Source: Bactericera cockerelli
Taxonomy: Eukaryota > Arthropoda > Insecta > Hemiptera > Triozidae
Reading direction: 5' to 3'
Assembly (NCBI GenBank): GCA_024516035.1
Contig: CM044955.1
Span: 18,181,551-18,245,550 of the forward strand
Length of the DNA: 64,000 bases
Made by a program: the position numbers and the translations under genes. Position 1 is the first letter of the stretch. Each line of letters begins with the position of its first letter. Positions 22,301-35,435 of the stretch are shown here, piece by piece. The notes below the pieces were generated by a model. It did not search any database and was not told the origin of the DNA. It was given only the letters and a program-made list of their open reading frames with translations.

Positions 22301-23340
22301 GGTGAACATAAGGGTTTGTTCTAGGTTTCTTTTTTGTCCCTGCGTTTTGCAGGGGAATGAAATATTTTTTTTTCTAAACTATAACCATTAAATTTGTTTG
22401 TTTTTCTTACGTAATGATTGATTGTAATGGTAACCATAGCTTGTAGGTAGGTAGGTATAGGACATGCGTATGTCAATTGTGCAAGATTAAAAATACATAA
22501 TTCTAACGTATTAATTACAAGTCTCGATAAACTCACCGCGCCGCAGTTCTGGCCCAAACGCTGCTAGTACTGTAGGTATACTATAGTAAATCTCTTTACT
22601 AATTACCGTATCATAACTGCAGTGTAATTTGAAATGGGTGATTTTCCGTACAACAGATTTCTCCACAGCTAAATCTATGCTCCACAGGAATCTGTGATAC
22701 GGAATTTTGGTGTCATTTACATGCAACAGTGGCAACACTGTGTTACAATTTCGCCGCTCGAGCGAATATTCCGAGTTTCCGAATCCCGTTCCCGATTTCC
22801 CGAAGCAAGCAAGCAAGTGAAGAAGTACTGAACTGCGCAGAAATATCCGAAAAGGAAAAAGAATATTTTGTAACTATTTTAATTTAAAGTTTACCTTTAT
22901 TTTAGTTCAGTGCTCAAGACAAGTCTCTACAGTCGCAAGAGTCGAATGTACAACATATCTTGCGTTGTGATAAGTCAACATCTGTAATCTGAACCTTGAG
23001 TGAACTCTGTTTGCAGTCATGTTTATTCAATCTCACATCATAAAATTTTAACTATTTGACAGTTAATAGTTATCACAGTTTCTGCTTATCACGTTATGAG
23101 ACACCCTGTGATTGTGATAAGAATCAGACCATTCATTCATTGATATTATTTCCATGATTTGATTCATTCAAGTTTAGTCTTTTGATCTACAAACGACGGT
23201 TGTGTTTGAACATCTCTATTATTTAGTATTAATTATAATATCTGTGATCAACTTGTGTTTCAGAGCTTTAATTTTTTTATAACCTAACCTGCCCAGTTGA
23301 AATATTTTATTTTTAGTGTTTGATGTAATGTGTTTTAAAT
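22300..23340 (+). promoter_or_regulatory. Possible promoter and 5' UTR region before the orphan exon at 23341
   Basis: The only locally GC-richer stretch, 22735-22830 (TTTCGCCGCTCGAGCG, CCCGTTCCCGATTTCCCG), lies about 500 bases upstream of the ATG at 23341. No TATA or initiator was confirmed. It could also be repeat-derived. Confidence 0.3.
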
Positions 23341-23556
23341 ATGTCCAGTAGTTGTATAAATAATAGTGTGAACGGGAACTCATTTAAATCTTCTGAAATG
23401 AATTGTGTGTCTGATCCCATCTTCAGTAACCTAAACAGTAATGTGGGTAGTCCAGTTACTGCTGTTAACAGCAGTTTGTTTGAGATGACTCCAGAGAGCC
23501 AAAGACACATCCCTCCTACTCAGATACTGTTCAGACTAAACCATTCCCAATCAGAG
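23341..23556 (+). CDS. Putative first coding exon of an unidentified gene (or distal N-terminus of PFKFB)
   Basis: ATG at 23341 opens 72 codons ending exactly at a strong donor (CAGAG|GTAAGT at 23557) in phase 0. The peptide is Ser/Asn-rich and unstructured at first (MSSSCINNSVNGNSF), then PESQRHIPPTQILFRLNHSQ. I do not recognise it. It is on the same strand as PFKFB, whose first visible exon (41881) needs an upstream exon ending in phase 1, so a direct join is impossible and at least one more exon would be required. It could instead belong to another gene or be a chance ORF. Part of it, with the donor, is duplicated at 23827-23936. Confidence 0.4.
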
Positions 23557-23641
23557 GTAAGTACATACCTGGTAGTAATAATAAACCCTATAGTAGAGTA
23601 ACCATTAGCACTTTGAGTGCATGACCTGATTGTGGTATTAT
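23538..23641 (+). repeat. Duplicated exon-donor segment, copy 1
   Basis: CTAAACCATTCCCAATCAGA followed by the donor and CATGACCTGATTGTGGTAT. The second copy at about 23827-23936 differs at few positions; its donor reads GAGGCAAGT instead of GAGGTAAGT. About 185 bp containing a MITE separates the copies. Confidence 0.85.
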
Positions 23642-23684
23642 AATAATGAAGAATATTCTGGAATAATTACCTATATATATGGAG

Positions 23685-23820
23685 TATAGTCAAATCTGTT
23701 AAAAGAGAAAATTTCCATGTCCAATTTACTTCTCTATATAAGGGAAAATAATCTCTTTATAAGAGAAACATTGATATAAGAGGAAAAAAATTAAGGTACC
23801 TTGAGTTCTCTTATATCAAA
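23685..23820. mobile_element. pogo-like MITE, copy 2 (5' part variable)
   Basis: AAATTTCCATGTCCAATTTA, then AGGGAAAATAATCTCTTTAT and GATATAAGAGGAAAAAAATT with CTCTTATATCAAAGAT. Collinear with 19883-20050 and ends exactly where the duplicated exon segment begins. Confidence 0.65.
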
Positions 23821-23826
23821 GATTGG

Positions 23827-23936
23827 CTGACTAAACCATTCCCAAGCAGAGGCAAGTACATACCTTGGTAATAATAATACACCCTATTGTAGAGTAACCA
23901 TTAGCACTTTGAGCACATGACCTGATTGTGGTATGT
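23827..23936 (+). repeat. Duplicated exon-donor segment, copy 2
   Basis: Second copy of the 3' end of the 23341-23556 exon plus its donor and about 85 bases of intron, with the donor changed to GC. Confidence 0.85.
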
Positions 23937-25775
23937 ACCAGACTCCAGATGCTACACCAATCTCTATCAAATAGACTCAAACAATTTATTACTGTCATTC
24001 CCATGGGAAAACTGCTAAAAACTTGCCAGTAGTGTAACAGACTGTTTAACAGCCCATCTCTTTCCACTTAAAAGAGAAAGAGAATGTGCATTGCTGTTTC
24101 TTCTAAGCCACATAGCCTAAGGTCAATCCATTCTCCTGTAGAGTTCAAAAGCTCACTATTAATCTTACTTTATTTCTGTTTATGACAAATAGTCCTGAGA
24201 AAGTTTCTTATATTAGCTAGTGTTAGCTTGTGTCACTAGAGTTTCTTCAATAGTCAGTTCTATAAAATTTGAAAAACAAGGCTTGACTACAAATCTTAGG
24301 TTGGAAACACTAGTTTTAAAAGATTTGTCAAATTAGCACTAGTAGAGTGAACCAATATTGATAAAGTTTTTCTCAAATTGAGGTTTGAAATTTAATTTTT
24401 GGTAATATTAAAAAATCTAATGGACTTGTGGCCCAAATTTAAAATAAATGTAGTTCATCATGACAAAACTCAGATTTGCAGGTGTTAAATGATGAAAAAC
24501 TTTTCAATTTCTGGTAAGCATACACCCATCTTTTCTCAGTGTTGTTAACTTTTATTTGAGTCAAACATTTAAAATATAACAGTTTGTGTCTCACCATTTT
24601 CTTGATTTAAAATGTTGGCAAAGACAACTTTGTTTCTACAACATCATTTTTTGATAGAACTGGTCACACTTTTTTTTTCTTCTCATAATCATGACATGTT
24701 TCCTAGCACTAAACTATACCAGAAAATTAGGTATGGTCAACACTGGTTCATGTCAGGTCAAATGAAGCTTTTTTCTGCAGCCTCTCTTGCTAGGAGATCT
24801 GCAGATTTGCTACCTTGGAGACCACTATAAAAAAGCATTATGTTTCATTTTCAATTCTGTTAGAAATCAATGTGAATCAGAAAGCAGTGACTCACTCACT
24901 GATTTGTAGATCACTGTAGATATCTCTTGGATGATAGACACCAAAGATAACAAAGGTTTGCTTTGTCTTCTAAATTCTCAATAATAATTTCATACCAATA
25001 GTCTCTTCTCTGTGTAAACAGTCCTCTAGCAAATACTGGTCTTCTCCCTGTTTAACATCCCCCAGCCAAAAAAATATATAGTCATAAAATATTATTTTGC
25101 TTTTCTATTGATTTATTTTTAGGGTCTAATGAAGGGCAATTATTTTATCACTATTCTTTGGCTTTGAAATGTTAACAGGGAGAAGACCAGTGTTAAGATG
25201 AGTAAGCACTTTGTTCAAAATTTCAGCTTTGGTCCACTACCACTCCAGAGGTACTCTGAATGAGTTGCTGATTTCTAATACATATTGATTTCCAGCAGAA
25301 TTGAAAATCCAATTCCTTTGTTGCTTCTTATAACTACATACTTTGAGTCAAAGCTTCCTTAATAGTGCTACTACTTTAATGACATATTTGACTACTTTTA
25401 GGATTCAACTCACAATTTCATGGTGTTTGTTGAAGGGTAGGTATGAAAACTATGAACATTGATGATAAATCTAATATACATATAGCTAATGCATTGATAA
25501 TCCAAATGTTGTTAGTTATAGACAATTATTAAAAGAGGGCTTTAGAGGCATTTAAAGAATTTAAATTATTACTATTTATTTTAAAAAATATTTGAAAGTA
25601 GTGGTAGGTAATCAATTACTGAAAATAGAAATACATAAAAGTATCATATACCTTGCTCAGATATCAATGCAATCTTATATGTATAATAAAACCTACTTGA
25701 GAAGTATAAATATCTATGAACTCATTGTCAATATAGATACGAACTTCTCATTCATAATATTATTAAATGTTAAGG

Positions 25776-25960
25776 TAGTCACTGTGGCTAAGTGGGGTAG
25801 CACACTGTCTTGCACAAACAGTGACCTGGGTACCACTACCAGCAGCACAGAAATTTTCTGCTTGGTACTTGGATAACTGGAGTCCCCTCCTACATCGTGA
25901 GGAAAATGAAAGGAAAAATGTATGAAAAGAAACCAGTGGCAGCATTAAGAAACAGAATAT
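25776..25960 (+). mobile_element. tRNA-derived SINE, family A, degraded
   Basis: GTAGTCACTGTGGCTAAGTG, CAGTGACCTGGGTACCACTA, then TACATCGTGAGGAAAATGA. The B box is decayed compared with 34379-34690. Confidence 0.65.
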
Positions 25961-28554
25961 AAGTTAAAAAATGATAAATTCGATAGATATTCATATTTTA
26001 TAATTTGAAATAAGTACCTACGTATAATACATTTCTCAAACCTAATTATTTTTGAGGTTCATCAGATTATTTTTACTAATTTCGCCTAGTTTCTTTTTAC
26101 ATTCCATTTTCACGTGAATAGACCTTCTTAATCCAAACACTTGTGTCATGACATGAAACCTTAGATAGGCAGAGACTTGCTAGGAATTCACATCTACAGG
26201 AATAATGTGTTGTAATAAATCGATGATAAAATTTATTGATGGATTAGTACTAGCACTAGTAAATATCCAGTATCCTATTTAATTAGGTACTTAATGCTAA
26301 GTTGGAAAAAATGAGATTAATCAAAAACCATTCATCATATAAATAGGTAAGTACAGACAGCTATCTACTATCTAGGTTAATTAAATAATCTACAGTAAAA
26401 TAGACTGTCAATTAAGGACACAATACATACCTCGTGATTGGTTCACATTGTATGTATTTGGCAATTTTGAGATTTTATACTTTATCACTTGTAACTCCAA
26501 AACTTCTTAGGCGATTTGTTTATCAATTTTCTTTAATATGGTTGTATACCGTTTTTCCTATATATATATATAGGATTCCACAAAAAATGTAGTGTAAAAC
26601 ATCAAACAGTGGTTCTGCTGGTATACTACAAATTCAGTGGACCCTAGCAATACCCGGGCTGCCTCTTGAGAGTTCACAATACAAATTTATGTACTAGTTT
26701 GTAGCTTGCTGAGTCCAGCAGTCCAGCGTAAAGTCGATACCTTGAAATGTCGATCCTTTGAAATGTGATCCCTTTTGAAAATGTCGATACCCTTTTGAAT
26801 GTCGATACCTTGTAACGAAAAAGCCATAGAAAAATGAGAAGTTGTTGAAATGATAAGTTAAAAGTGATATCGAATGGTTTACTTTCACAATGTTTGTTCA
26901 TATTTACAGCATTTATTGACCCACTGTTCTACTCGATTTCCACTATCGAAGGACCACTATTTGTTGAGAAGTAGGCCTCTAATCTGTGGGTACACAAAAA
27001 CATGATAATAGTATTTAAAGTTCAAGTTCAATGTGAAAGTGGAATTTGATACCAGAGAGATAAGGTGTTTGGAAAACTTGGTCAGTGTCACACACACGAT
27101 TGCAAGTGGTGACCTTTGTATACGTATCAGATTATCAGAGCCGTGTCAAAAAGACTATTATCAGAGCCGTGTCAATAAAAATGAGGGGGATAGGAAGAAA
27201 GTGCGGGGTGTTGAAATTAATGTGAAGATGGGGCGGGAATGTTAATATTTGAAAGTTGTTAAACATTGAAAAAAAAATTATATCAATAAAATCTTGTTAT
27301 ATTAAAAAAAAAATCAAACTCATAATATAAAAAGCGTTACTGTATGCGGATGATTTGGTACTGCTGACCAATCAGGAGAAAAAAAACCTTTTCATACGTA
27401 TCAATATTGATATACGATTTGATGATAATTGATAATGGACACGGATATAATAGAAAACTCTTTATAATGGAGAAAATCTCAGGTCCCTGCGTCACCTGTT
27501 TATGTACAGTAATAGAGAAGTGGCTATATTAGAAACCTCTTTATAATAGCCTTTTTGCTCTGTACCCTTGGGTTCTAATATAAACAGTTCGACTTAACCA
27601 AGATAATTTTTGGAAATAAGAAATAGGATATCTGCTACGCGCACGTAATGACCACCTTTATGTATAGTGGTCGAGAGGTCTTGAGATTGGTAATCCAGGT
27701 AGCACATCATCAATATCAACATCACTGATGTATGTGTAGTTACGCACCCACTCATGCATTGATTGCTTGTTCTCTCAAGACTCGGTCAGTATAATGTGTA
27801 TAAACGTCAGTATAAAAGAAAATAAGTGAGAAGTTTTACTAGATGTAGTATGAATATCAGAACATACCTGGACAGTGGACAGCTGTTTCGAGCTTGTTTG
27901 CTCTCATCAGCAGGCAATAGTTCTGTATATTCATGCCATCAACTAACCTCTCTATTTTAATCAGTATAAGTAGAAAAGTGATATACACATGACCACAAAT
28001 TATTGGCAACCAAAATACTGCTGGAAAAATGGAAAATTCCTCATCAGGCGTATAAATAAGGTCATTGATTATTCAGGTATTGTATGTATCATTTATAGAG
28101 CAACAGAGGATCTTTGTTAGTACCTATACTACAACTATTATCGCAGTTTTCTAGTCATGCGACGACGAACTTGTGAGTTATGAGTCGTTAATTAAGAGGC
28201 GTTTCTATTTATTTCACCACTTTTCCATTAGAAAGCAATTGTTCATATCGAAAGCGGAATCCACAATAATTTTGGTCCTCGGAAAAAGTTGTGAACATTG
28301 GAACACCATGAAAATTCAATCAAGTTAATGAAGTACATTTCTAAGGGTAAGGGTCGTAAAGAAATAAAAACGTGGATGCTTGATGTATCTTCCTTCAAGG
28401 GTTCAGGGGCGGACAAAGGACAGTTTATGGGAGGATGGTGTTGGGCCTCAAACAAAAAAAATCTTCATGCCTTGGTATAGTTGAGTGGTTTGCGACGGCA
28501 TTCGAACCCGGCTCACTTGCATTCCAACCAAGTCTGCTCTAAGTTTTAAGTTAA

Positions 28555-28690
28555 AAAGTTATCATTTTGTTAATCACTTTCGTAAACACTACTCAAACTC
28601 GCTTTACCAAATTTACGCTGAACGGACTTGAACTACCGACCTCCAGGTTACAAGTCCGCCGCCTTATTCCATCAAGCTACTGAGGTCTGC
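28555..28690 (-). mobile_element. tRNA-derived SINE, family C
   Basis: Reverse complement of the family seen at 50687-50830: AATCACTTTCGTAAAC, CTCGCTTTACCAAATTTACG, GACTTGAACTACCGACCTCC and CTACTGAGGTC. Confidence 0.7.
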
Positions 28691-28733
28691 TATCTATTCA
28701 GAATCTAGAAAACTATTGCTTTTACTTTGTATT

Positions 28734-28945
28734 CCTGGTGGCTCGGTGGTCAAGACCGGTTGGTAATCCAGATGTCGCTGGTTCGAAACCCAACATGACA
28801 ACTGTTCGAAACATGACAATTTATCCCTCCTTTGCGATTTTTACTACATAATAATACGTCTTGGGCTTACTGCTAGAGTAATGAACTTATTGGTCCTGAT
28901 CGGGCGGTATAAATAAGGCGATACTATTATTATGTTATTGAACCC
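28734..28945 (+). mobile_element. tRNA-derived SINE, family B
   Basis: A box GGTGGCTCGGTGGTCAAG, B box GGTTCGAAACCC, then the body TTTTTACTACATAATAATA and GGGCTTACTGC, ending in ATAAATAAGGCGATACTATT. Confidence 0.75.
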
Positions 28946-31900
28946 CTTACTATTTGGGCACTGAGTGGCTTCACTTTGCCCCTCCCATTAGTACACTGTC
29001 CCTGACTTCAGTTCAGACATGTGTGTGGTGGACTAATGAACTCAATTCAATAGAAAATGACGAAAGTGGAGATGTCGTGTGTCCCGCCAGGCGGACTCTT
29101 GTCGGATAGCACTCTTCAGTGTGGACGGAACTTACTGATGGATTTTGGACTTACAGATGATAAATTGCCGAATCGAAAGCAGCTACAAAGTCAAATCGTA
29201 AACACACAAAAGAGAAATTTGTGTATGAAAACACCCAAATAGCAAATAAGTGTGTGTTGATTTCACATTTTTCTTTAATATATGTGTTTTACAAATATAC
29301 ATATTTATTTTACATTTTTTTAAAATAAACGCCCAAATTGGTTGATTTTTGAACTTAATATTATACGTAGGTTTGGTATGTACATGAAGTTGAGTGAACT
29401 CTTGATTTACCACTTTCATCTTGAAAGTTTTATAGTTCATGTATTCTATCTGAATCATTAACTTGTAAAAATGACTGTGACAACCCCTAGTTATACAAAG
29501 GAAAACTCTTCCAAAAAAACATCTCTTTAATGCAGCCTGCTTCATTGGTTTCACAATGTAGGAACATAGCTGCTGAAATAGTCTTAGGTTTCTTGATGAA
29601 TAGAAAATTCATTAAGTGAGGAAAATTGAAAACGTGCTGCACTGAACTCTGAACTCAATATTAATTAAGAGACAAACACAGAAAGAGGAACGGCATTACT
29701 GCTTCACTAATTTATTAAGAACTAGCTGTTACTCCCTACTTTGCAGCGGGACTAAATTGAACATCACTATGTTCTCTATAGTAGGTATGACCATGCCTTT
29801 TACATTTTATAATTTCGAGACCAATTTCTCTTAACGGGCATATAATGTGATGACAAGTCTTGTAATGCTGAGTTACCCACCAATTTTGTGATATATCACA
29901 AAGAAAACTTATACCTTTTTACGCTGTTCTATGTTGTACCTACATATTATTACCTATTTGTATTTTCAAATGTGGGTTCTGCTTATGCGTTATCATCATA
30001 CGTCTAGGTCTCTAGGTTGAGTATAGCTATGATAAAAAGTTCATTTCCTACTACAACATTCCATGAACTTTATCTTTTATCTATGCACCCAGTTTCTAGA
30101 TACTAGAATTTGTTTTTCGCAATAATAGATTTTAGATTAATATGATTTTATACTGAAACACGTGGCTACTGATTTGGTTAAAACATTATTTCTATCAATG
30201 GGAGGAGGGGCGTGTGTGGGGAGGCTGTTGGTGTGTTTACACGATTTATAAAATGAAGTGTATAATATAATATTAGTCACTGTGTCCGCAGAAGAGGGTA
30301 TTTGGATTCTACACATGAGATCCAGGTTAGTATTCTGATAGGAACAGATTTTTCCGACTTGCGCACTGCTTTGATGTTAACACCGAGCAACCAGTGGAAG
30401 TATATGGACAAATAATAATTAAAAAAAAATCATTTCATTCTTCTCATCTTCTGTACCACTCACTAAAGTCATTGTAATAATTGTTATTTATTTAATATTT
30501 GAGCTCTAATAATATGGTAGGTAAATACAAAAAAAGACAATTTATTTTATCAACGAAACGGTCGTTTCGCGGGAGAACGCCTCCCAGAAACTAAAGTACT
30601 TATATAACGGTAAATATTGTTTACATGTTAATACAATATGATTAACAAATGTATCGTAGCAAGAGGTACAGCTTTATTTATTTTTCAAATACAATTTAGG
30701 TATACAATAATTATCACAATTTAAGTTTACAAGAATAAATTACAGAATAAGAGCAGATATAAAACATTTGAGCATTGTATATTTTTTTTTTATACACATG
30801 AAGTTATCTGCATTGCCCTCTTATCTTATCTAGATTACACATTCTACTGGTTAATGTTAATGGCTTTCTATGGTATGATTATCCAAGTGATATCTGCTGG
30901 TTATACAATACATACATAGTAGATACCACATTAAAAGCATAAAAGCCCATCTTGCCTGGCCTGGCGTCTGACGCACTACTGTGGTTTGAGATGAAATTGT
31001 GGATTATTTTCATCTTGTCTTAAGAACATGGAATTCATTTTATTTTTATTAATCCAAAGAAGCTGAACAAACTGACCTCGGCTAGCATTGGATAGTTTGT
31101 TGAGAATATTTTTATGATTTTCTACGTGAATCGTCACACGATGGGATGTGCCGCGCTTGAAATCCGTGAAGTATTTTAGCGATCTTGGATGTGTCTGAGC
31201 CCGGCGTGAATATATTAGCTCGGAACAACAAGCAGGCTAATGTAAATAAATATATTTATGTAGATTCAATAGGTAGAGACGAGGAACTAAAAATACCAAA
31301 CGCACGTGCTCTTTACATAACGAATCTACAGATCCATTTAGTGTGGAGGTCGCTAAACTTTTCAAATATTTGATCCATGTCCGCAACTGATTACAGTGAT
31401 TGGTTTTTCTTTACACTGTAAATAAAAAACCAATTGTTTTTCATTTTAAAATAAATGTAATGAAAAAGGTGGTGTATCTGGTTCAGATTGCTCTTTGAAA
31501 TTTCAAAAGTAAATTAATTCAAACAACATTTAATACATATTTATGTTGTTAAATTGAAGAATGAGCTTTCTTGGTGGTGTCTTTTTAAAGTTCCATGCCA
31601 ATTCTTAAGTACCTAATGTAGATCACATGTGTTTTTCAAGAGCCAAGTCAGATCCATCGTTTACAAACCCCTCCTCGTTTGAACAATATTGTTCGCGGTA
31701 GCGTAGGCAAATAGGCTCAATGTGTCATGAATTTGAAGATATATGATGGCATAACTGATTCAGCATGTTATAACACAGACATCAATACATCTCGCTAGGT
31801 ATTTTGTATACTTATAGTTGCTTATAAACACGTTTAAAATATTCAATGTCAAGGTCGCTGAGGCATTCACAGTGGAGAAAATAGTAAACTTTTTTTGTTC

Positions 31901-32089
31901 AAATATAAAATCGTAGTGGGAAGATATTAAGTTACGAGTTTACGTCATTTCAGGCATATTTTGTTAATTAAAACTTCGCATTAAAATAATGTTAATCTGG
32001 AGGGTTACGCAATACGCATTTATCTGGAGGCTTATGTGGAGATCTGGCGAATGCTTACTGGTAGGGTGCTAACTTCCTGCTAACAGCGA

Positions 32090-32995
32090 CATGTACTTGA
32101 GACTTTGATATACTAGCTGATAATTTTGACTTTTAGATACTTGAAATTTTGACTTCTGGTTACTTCAGATTTTGACTTGTACTATACTTGATATTTTGAC
32201 TTGTACTGTACTTGAGATTTTGACTTGTAGACTATACTTGAGATTTTGACTTGTGGATACTTGAGATTTTGACTGATAATTTGGAGTTGTAGGTACTCGA
32301 GATTTTGACTGATAGTTTTCACTTGTAGGTACTTGAGATTTTGACTGATAGTTTTCACTTGTAGGTACTTGAGATTTTGACTGATAGTTTTGAGTTGTAG
32401 GTACTTGAAATTTTGAATGATAGTTTTGACTTGTAGGTACTTGAGATTTTGACTGATAGTTTTGAGTTGTAGATACTTGAGATTTTGACTGATAGTTTGA
32501 AGTTGTAGGTACTTGAGATTTTGACTGATAGTTTTGAGTTGGATATAATTGAGATTTTGACTGATAGTTTGGAATTGTAGGTACTTGAGATTTTGACTGA
32601 TAGTTTTGACTTGTTGGTACTTGAGATTTTGACTGGTAGTTTTGAGTTGTAGGTACTTAAGATTTTGACTGATAGTGAGTTGTAGGTACTTGAGATTTTG
32701 ACTGATAGTTTGAAGTTGTAGGTACTTGAGATTTTGACTGATAGTTTTGAGCTGTAGATACTTGAGATTTTGACTGATAGTTTTGAGTTGGATATAATTG
32801 AGATTTTGACTGATAGTTCGGAATTGTAGGTACTTGAGATTTTGACTGATAGTTTTGACTTGTAGGTACTTGAGATTTTAACTGATAGTTTGGAATTGTA
32901 GGTACTTGAGATTTTAACTGATAGTTTGGAGTTGTAGGTACTTGAGATTTTGACTGATAGTTTGGAGTTGTAGGTAAGTGAGATTTTGACTTGAG
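32090..32995 (+). repeat. 36-bp minisatellite, about 25 copies
   Basis: Unit of roughly 36 bp built on GTAGGTACTTGAGATTTTGA and CTGATAGTTTTGA. Units vary by substitution and small indels, with some higher-order pattern (GGATATAATTGAGATT variants recur twice). No ORF crosses it. Confidence 0.92.
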
Positions 32996-33434
32996 TAAAA
33001 AAAAATCATTACTTTAACTTTCAATATTCACATCTACATCACTATTCCTTCTCCATCATACTCAGTTATTTGGAATAAGAATTATTTTAGGGGCTTTATG
33101 AATCTAAAATTGAAGAAGTGGGAGTCCTAATATGTCTTCCAGTGCCGCAAGTTCCTTCTGTGTTATACTATAATGATGTAAAATATGTATAATTATCATG
33201 TCTATGTACAAGAATTTTAGAATTGTATATATTAAAAAACTGATATGAAAATTTTGTGTATTCGAGAATTTTAGAATTGTATAGAAAATGATAAATTGGA
33301 ATATTCAATATTTAAATTGGCTTAAAAAAGAGCTTCGACTTTTTTCTTTTGCTACGATTTCGATTCTGCCATCTTAACGATTGAGCTACTGAGGTCGACT
33401 AAAGTAAATAGTTATGTGTGATGTGAGTGTATAG

Positions 33435-35435
33435 TATACAGGGTGTAACAGACTAAATGTAAAATCTCTTAAGGGTGGTAGTATAGATCATTTCCAACCA
33501 TTAATGTACTATAACACTTTTGATTTAACTCAGTGGTTCTCGAGATATTATTTTTTTTGAATTTTTTTTACAAGTCCCCTGCCGCTCGACAAAGAATGGC
33601 ATCTAACTCCGTAAATACAGCAGATGAAGCAATAGATTTAACTTTTTCCATAAGATAACAATATTTCACTATTATTAGACTAGATTTATTCTTAAAAAGT
33701 TCACACGTACTGAAAAAAATCGGCAGCAGCGGAAAATTTATCGCGAACATGAAATCCACCTGAAACTTCAGCCGCCATTTTCTCAAAATACTGCCCTCAT
33801 AAAGTATTGGTTTCATTTATGTAAAAACTTGCTTGAAGTCCTATCTTTCAGAAAATATGACACACTTGATATAAAACTTTCATTTTTCATTGAAACCAAG
33901 AGAAATAAAAAAAAAAGTCAGTCAGTACTACTAACTGTACCTACTAGGCTACCATACTACTTTTACCTAGGGAACTAATTTTTTTCTTCAATTTGACAAA
34001 TTATGGTTGCCATTTATTTTCCAACGGCCCAAAAGTTTGCCTCAGTAGACTCTTAACTTGGAGGTCACTGGTTCGAGTCTCAAGTGTGGCAAATTAGTAT
34101 GTACGTATCCATGTATGATACTTTTAGCTGTGGTGCTTCAGAAATCAATATTAATCGTAATTGTTCATTTGTTCATAAGAGGAAAGGGTCTCAATGATAA
34201 AATGGTTTGAATGAAATGAAACATAACAATGTACCTACATAGTTAACACCCACAGGTAAAGGTGGTACGGTAAATACTGAACATTCATAGGTTGGTACAT
34301 AGAGATACAAATTATTATGTTAGTAGGTACCGAATTTTCATAAAACACATGGAATACTAAAATATTAAGGTCAATTAGTAGTCACCGTGGCAGAGTGAGT
34401 TAGCGTGCTAGGCGTTGCACGCATGGTGACCTGGGTTCGATCCCCAGCGGGACAGGAGTTTTTCTGCTCTGTACTTGGATGTTCGGGGTCCACTCATACC
34501 TCGTGAGGAAAAATGAGTAGTTACTTGTATGAGTAACGACCAGTGGCGGCATTACCAGAGTAAAAAGAAATTAATTTAATAGAATAATTCGAAAAGTAAA
34601 GGAGGCTCTTAGTAATGCTGCGCTACCCACAAAAAATGTGATGGGGCCTTGTGCTTCACCACAAATAAAACCATACATACATACTAAAATATTAAGGTCA
34701 ATTAATCACGATCGTGGTGTCACAATAGCTCAAACTCGTCTTACTAAATATTTGCCATACTTGAGACTCGAACCAGTGACCTCCAAGTTAAAGAGTCCGC
34801 AGCCTTATCAATGAATCGACTGAGGCTAACTTTTTGGGCCGTTGGAAAGTAAATGACAACCATAATTTGTCAAATTGAAGAAAAAAATTAGTTCCCTAGG
34901 TAAAAGTAGGATGGTAGCCTAGTAGGTACAGTTAGTAGTACTGACTGACTTTTTTTTTAGTTTCTCTTGGTTCCAATAAAAAATGAAAGTTTTATATCAA
35001 GTGTGTCATATTTTCTGAAAGATAGGACTTCAAGCAAGTTTTTACATAAATGAAACCAATACTTTATGAGGGCAGTATTTTGAGAAAATGGCGGCTGAAG
35101 TTTCAGGTGGATTTCATGTTCGCGATAAATTTTCCGCTGCTGCCGATTTTTTTCAGTACGTGTGCAGTTTTTAAGAATAAATCTAGTCTAAATAATAGTG
35201 AAATATTGTTATCTTATGGAAAAAGTTAAATCTATTGCTTCATCTACTGTATTTACGGAGTTAGATGCCATTCTTTGTCGAGCGGCAGGGGACTTGTAAA
35301 AATAATTCAAAAAAATAATATCTCGAGAACCACTGAGTTAAATCAAAAGTGTTATAGAACATTAATGGTTGGAAATGATCTATTATACTACCACCTCTTA
35401 AGAGATTTTACATTTAGTCTGTTACACCCTGTATA
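33435..35435. mobile_element. 2-kb fold-back element: 0.66-0.69-kb near-identical inverted arms
   Basis: Left arm 33435-34094 and right arm 34750-35435 are inverted copies with few differences. Ends read TATACAGGGTGTAACAGACT; TA flanks and CAGGGTGT ends recall mariner-type termini (inference). The 655-bp spacer holds a family-A SINE. The inner parts of the arms carry family-C SINE sequence, so that SINE was inside the unit before it was inverted or duplicated. No transposase ORF is present; short frames of up to 82 codons occur in the arms. Confidence 0.85.
34379..34690 (+). mobile_element. tRNA-derived SINE, family A, best-preserved copy
   Basis: A box TGGCAGAGTGAGTTAGCGTG and B box GGTTCGATCCC, with body TGTACTTGGATGTTCGGGG and CATACCTCGTGAGGAAAAAT. 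It ends in an A-rich tail with CATACATAC. It lies in the loop of the 33435-35435 fold-back. Confidence 0.85.

Larger units (their letters stand above)
23937..32089. other. Repeat-rich AT DNA without recognised genes
   Basis: No gene supported. Contents noted: a SINE A copy at 25776-25960, an ACACAATAC-family fragment at 26418-26590, short GTCGATACCTTGAAAT repeats at 26731-26815, a SINE C fragment (minus) at 28555-28690, a SINE B copy at 28734-28945, and several AT-rich low-complexity tracts. Open frames of 60-120 codons here (for example 29057-29242, minus 29183-29554, 31185-31373) match nothing I know. Confidence 0.45.

Noticed and set aside
23341..23556. Direct first exon of PFKFB
   Set aside because: It ends in phase 0 whereas the exon at 41881 needs a phase-1 predecessor; a direct join would shift the frame.
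34379..34460. Possible true tRNA gene (also 47360-47430, 48434-48510, 50389-50460)
   Set aside because: A and B boxes are good, but each is followed by a shared non-tRNA body and recurs many times with poor acceptor-stem pairing, so these are SINE heads.
32090..35435. CRISPR-like array
   Set aside because: The regular repeats are contiguous minisatellite units without unique spacers, and the genome is eukaryotic.
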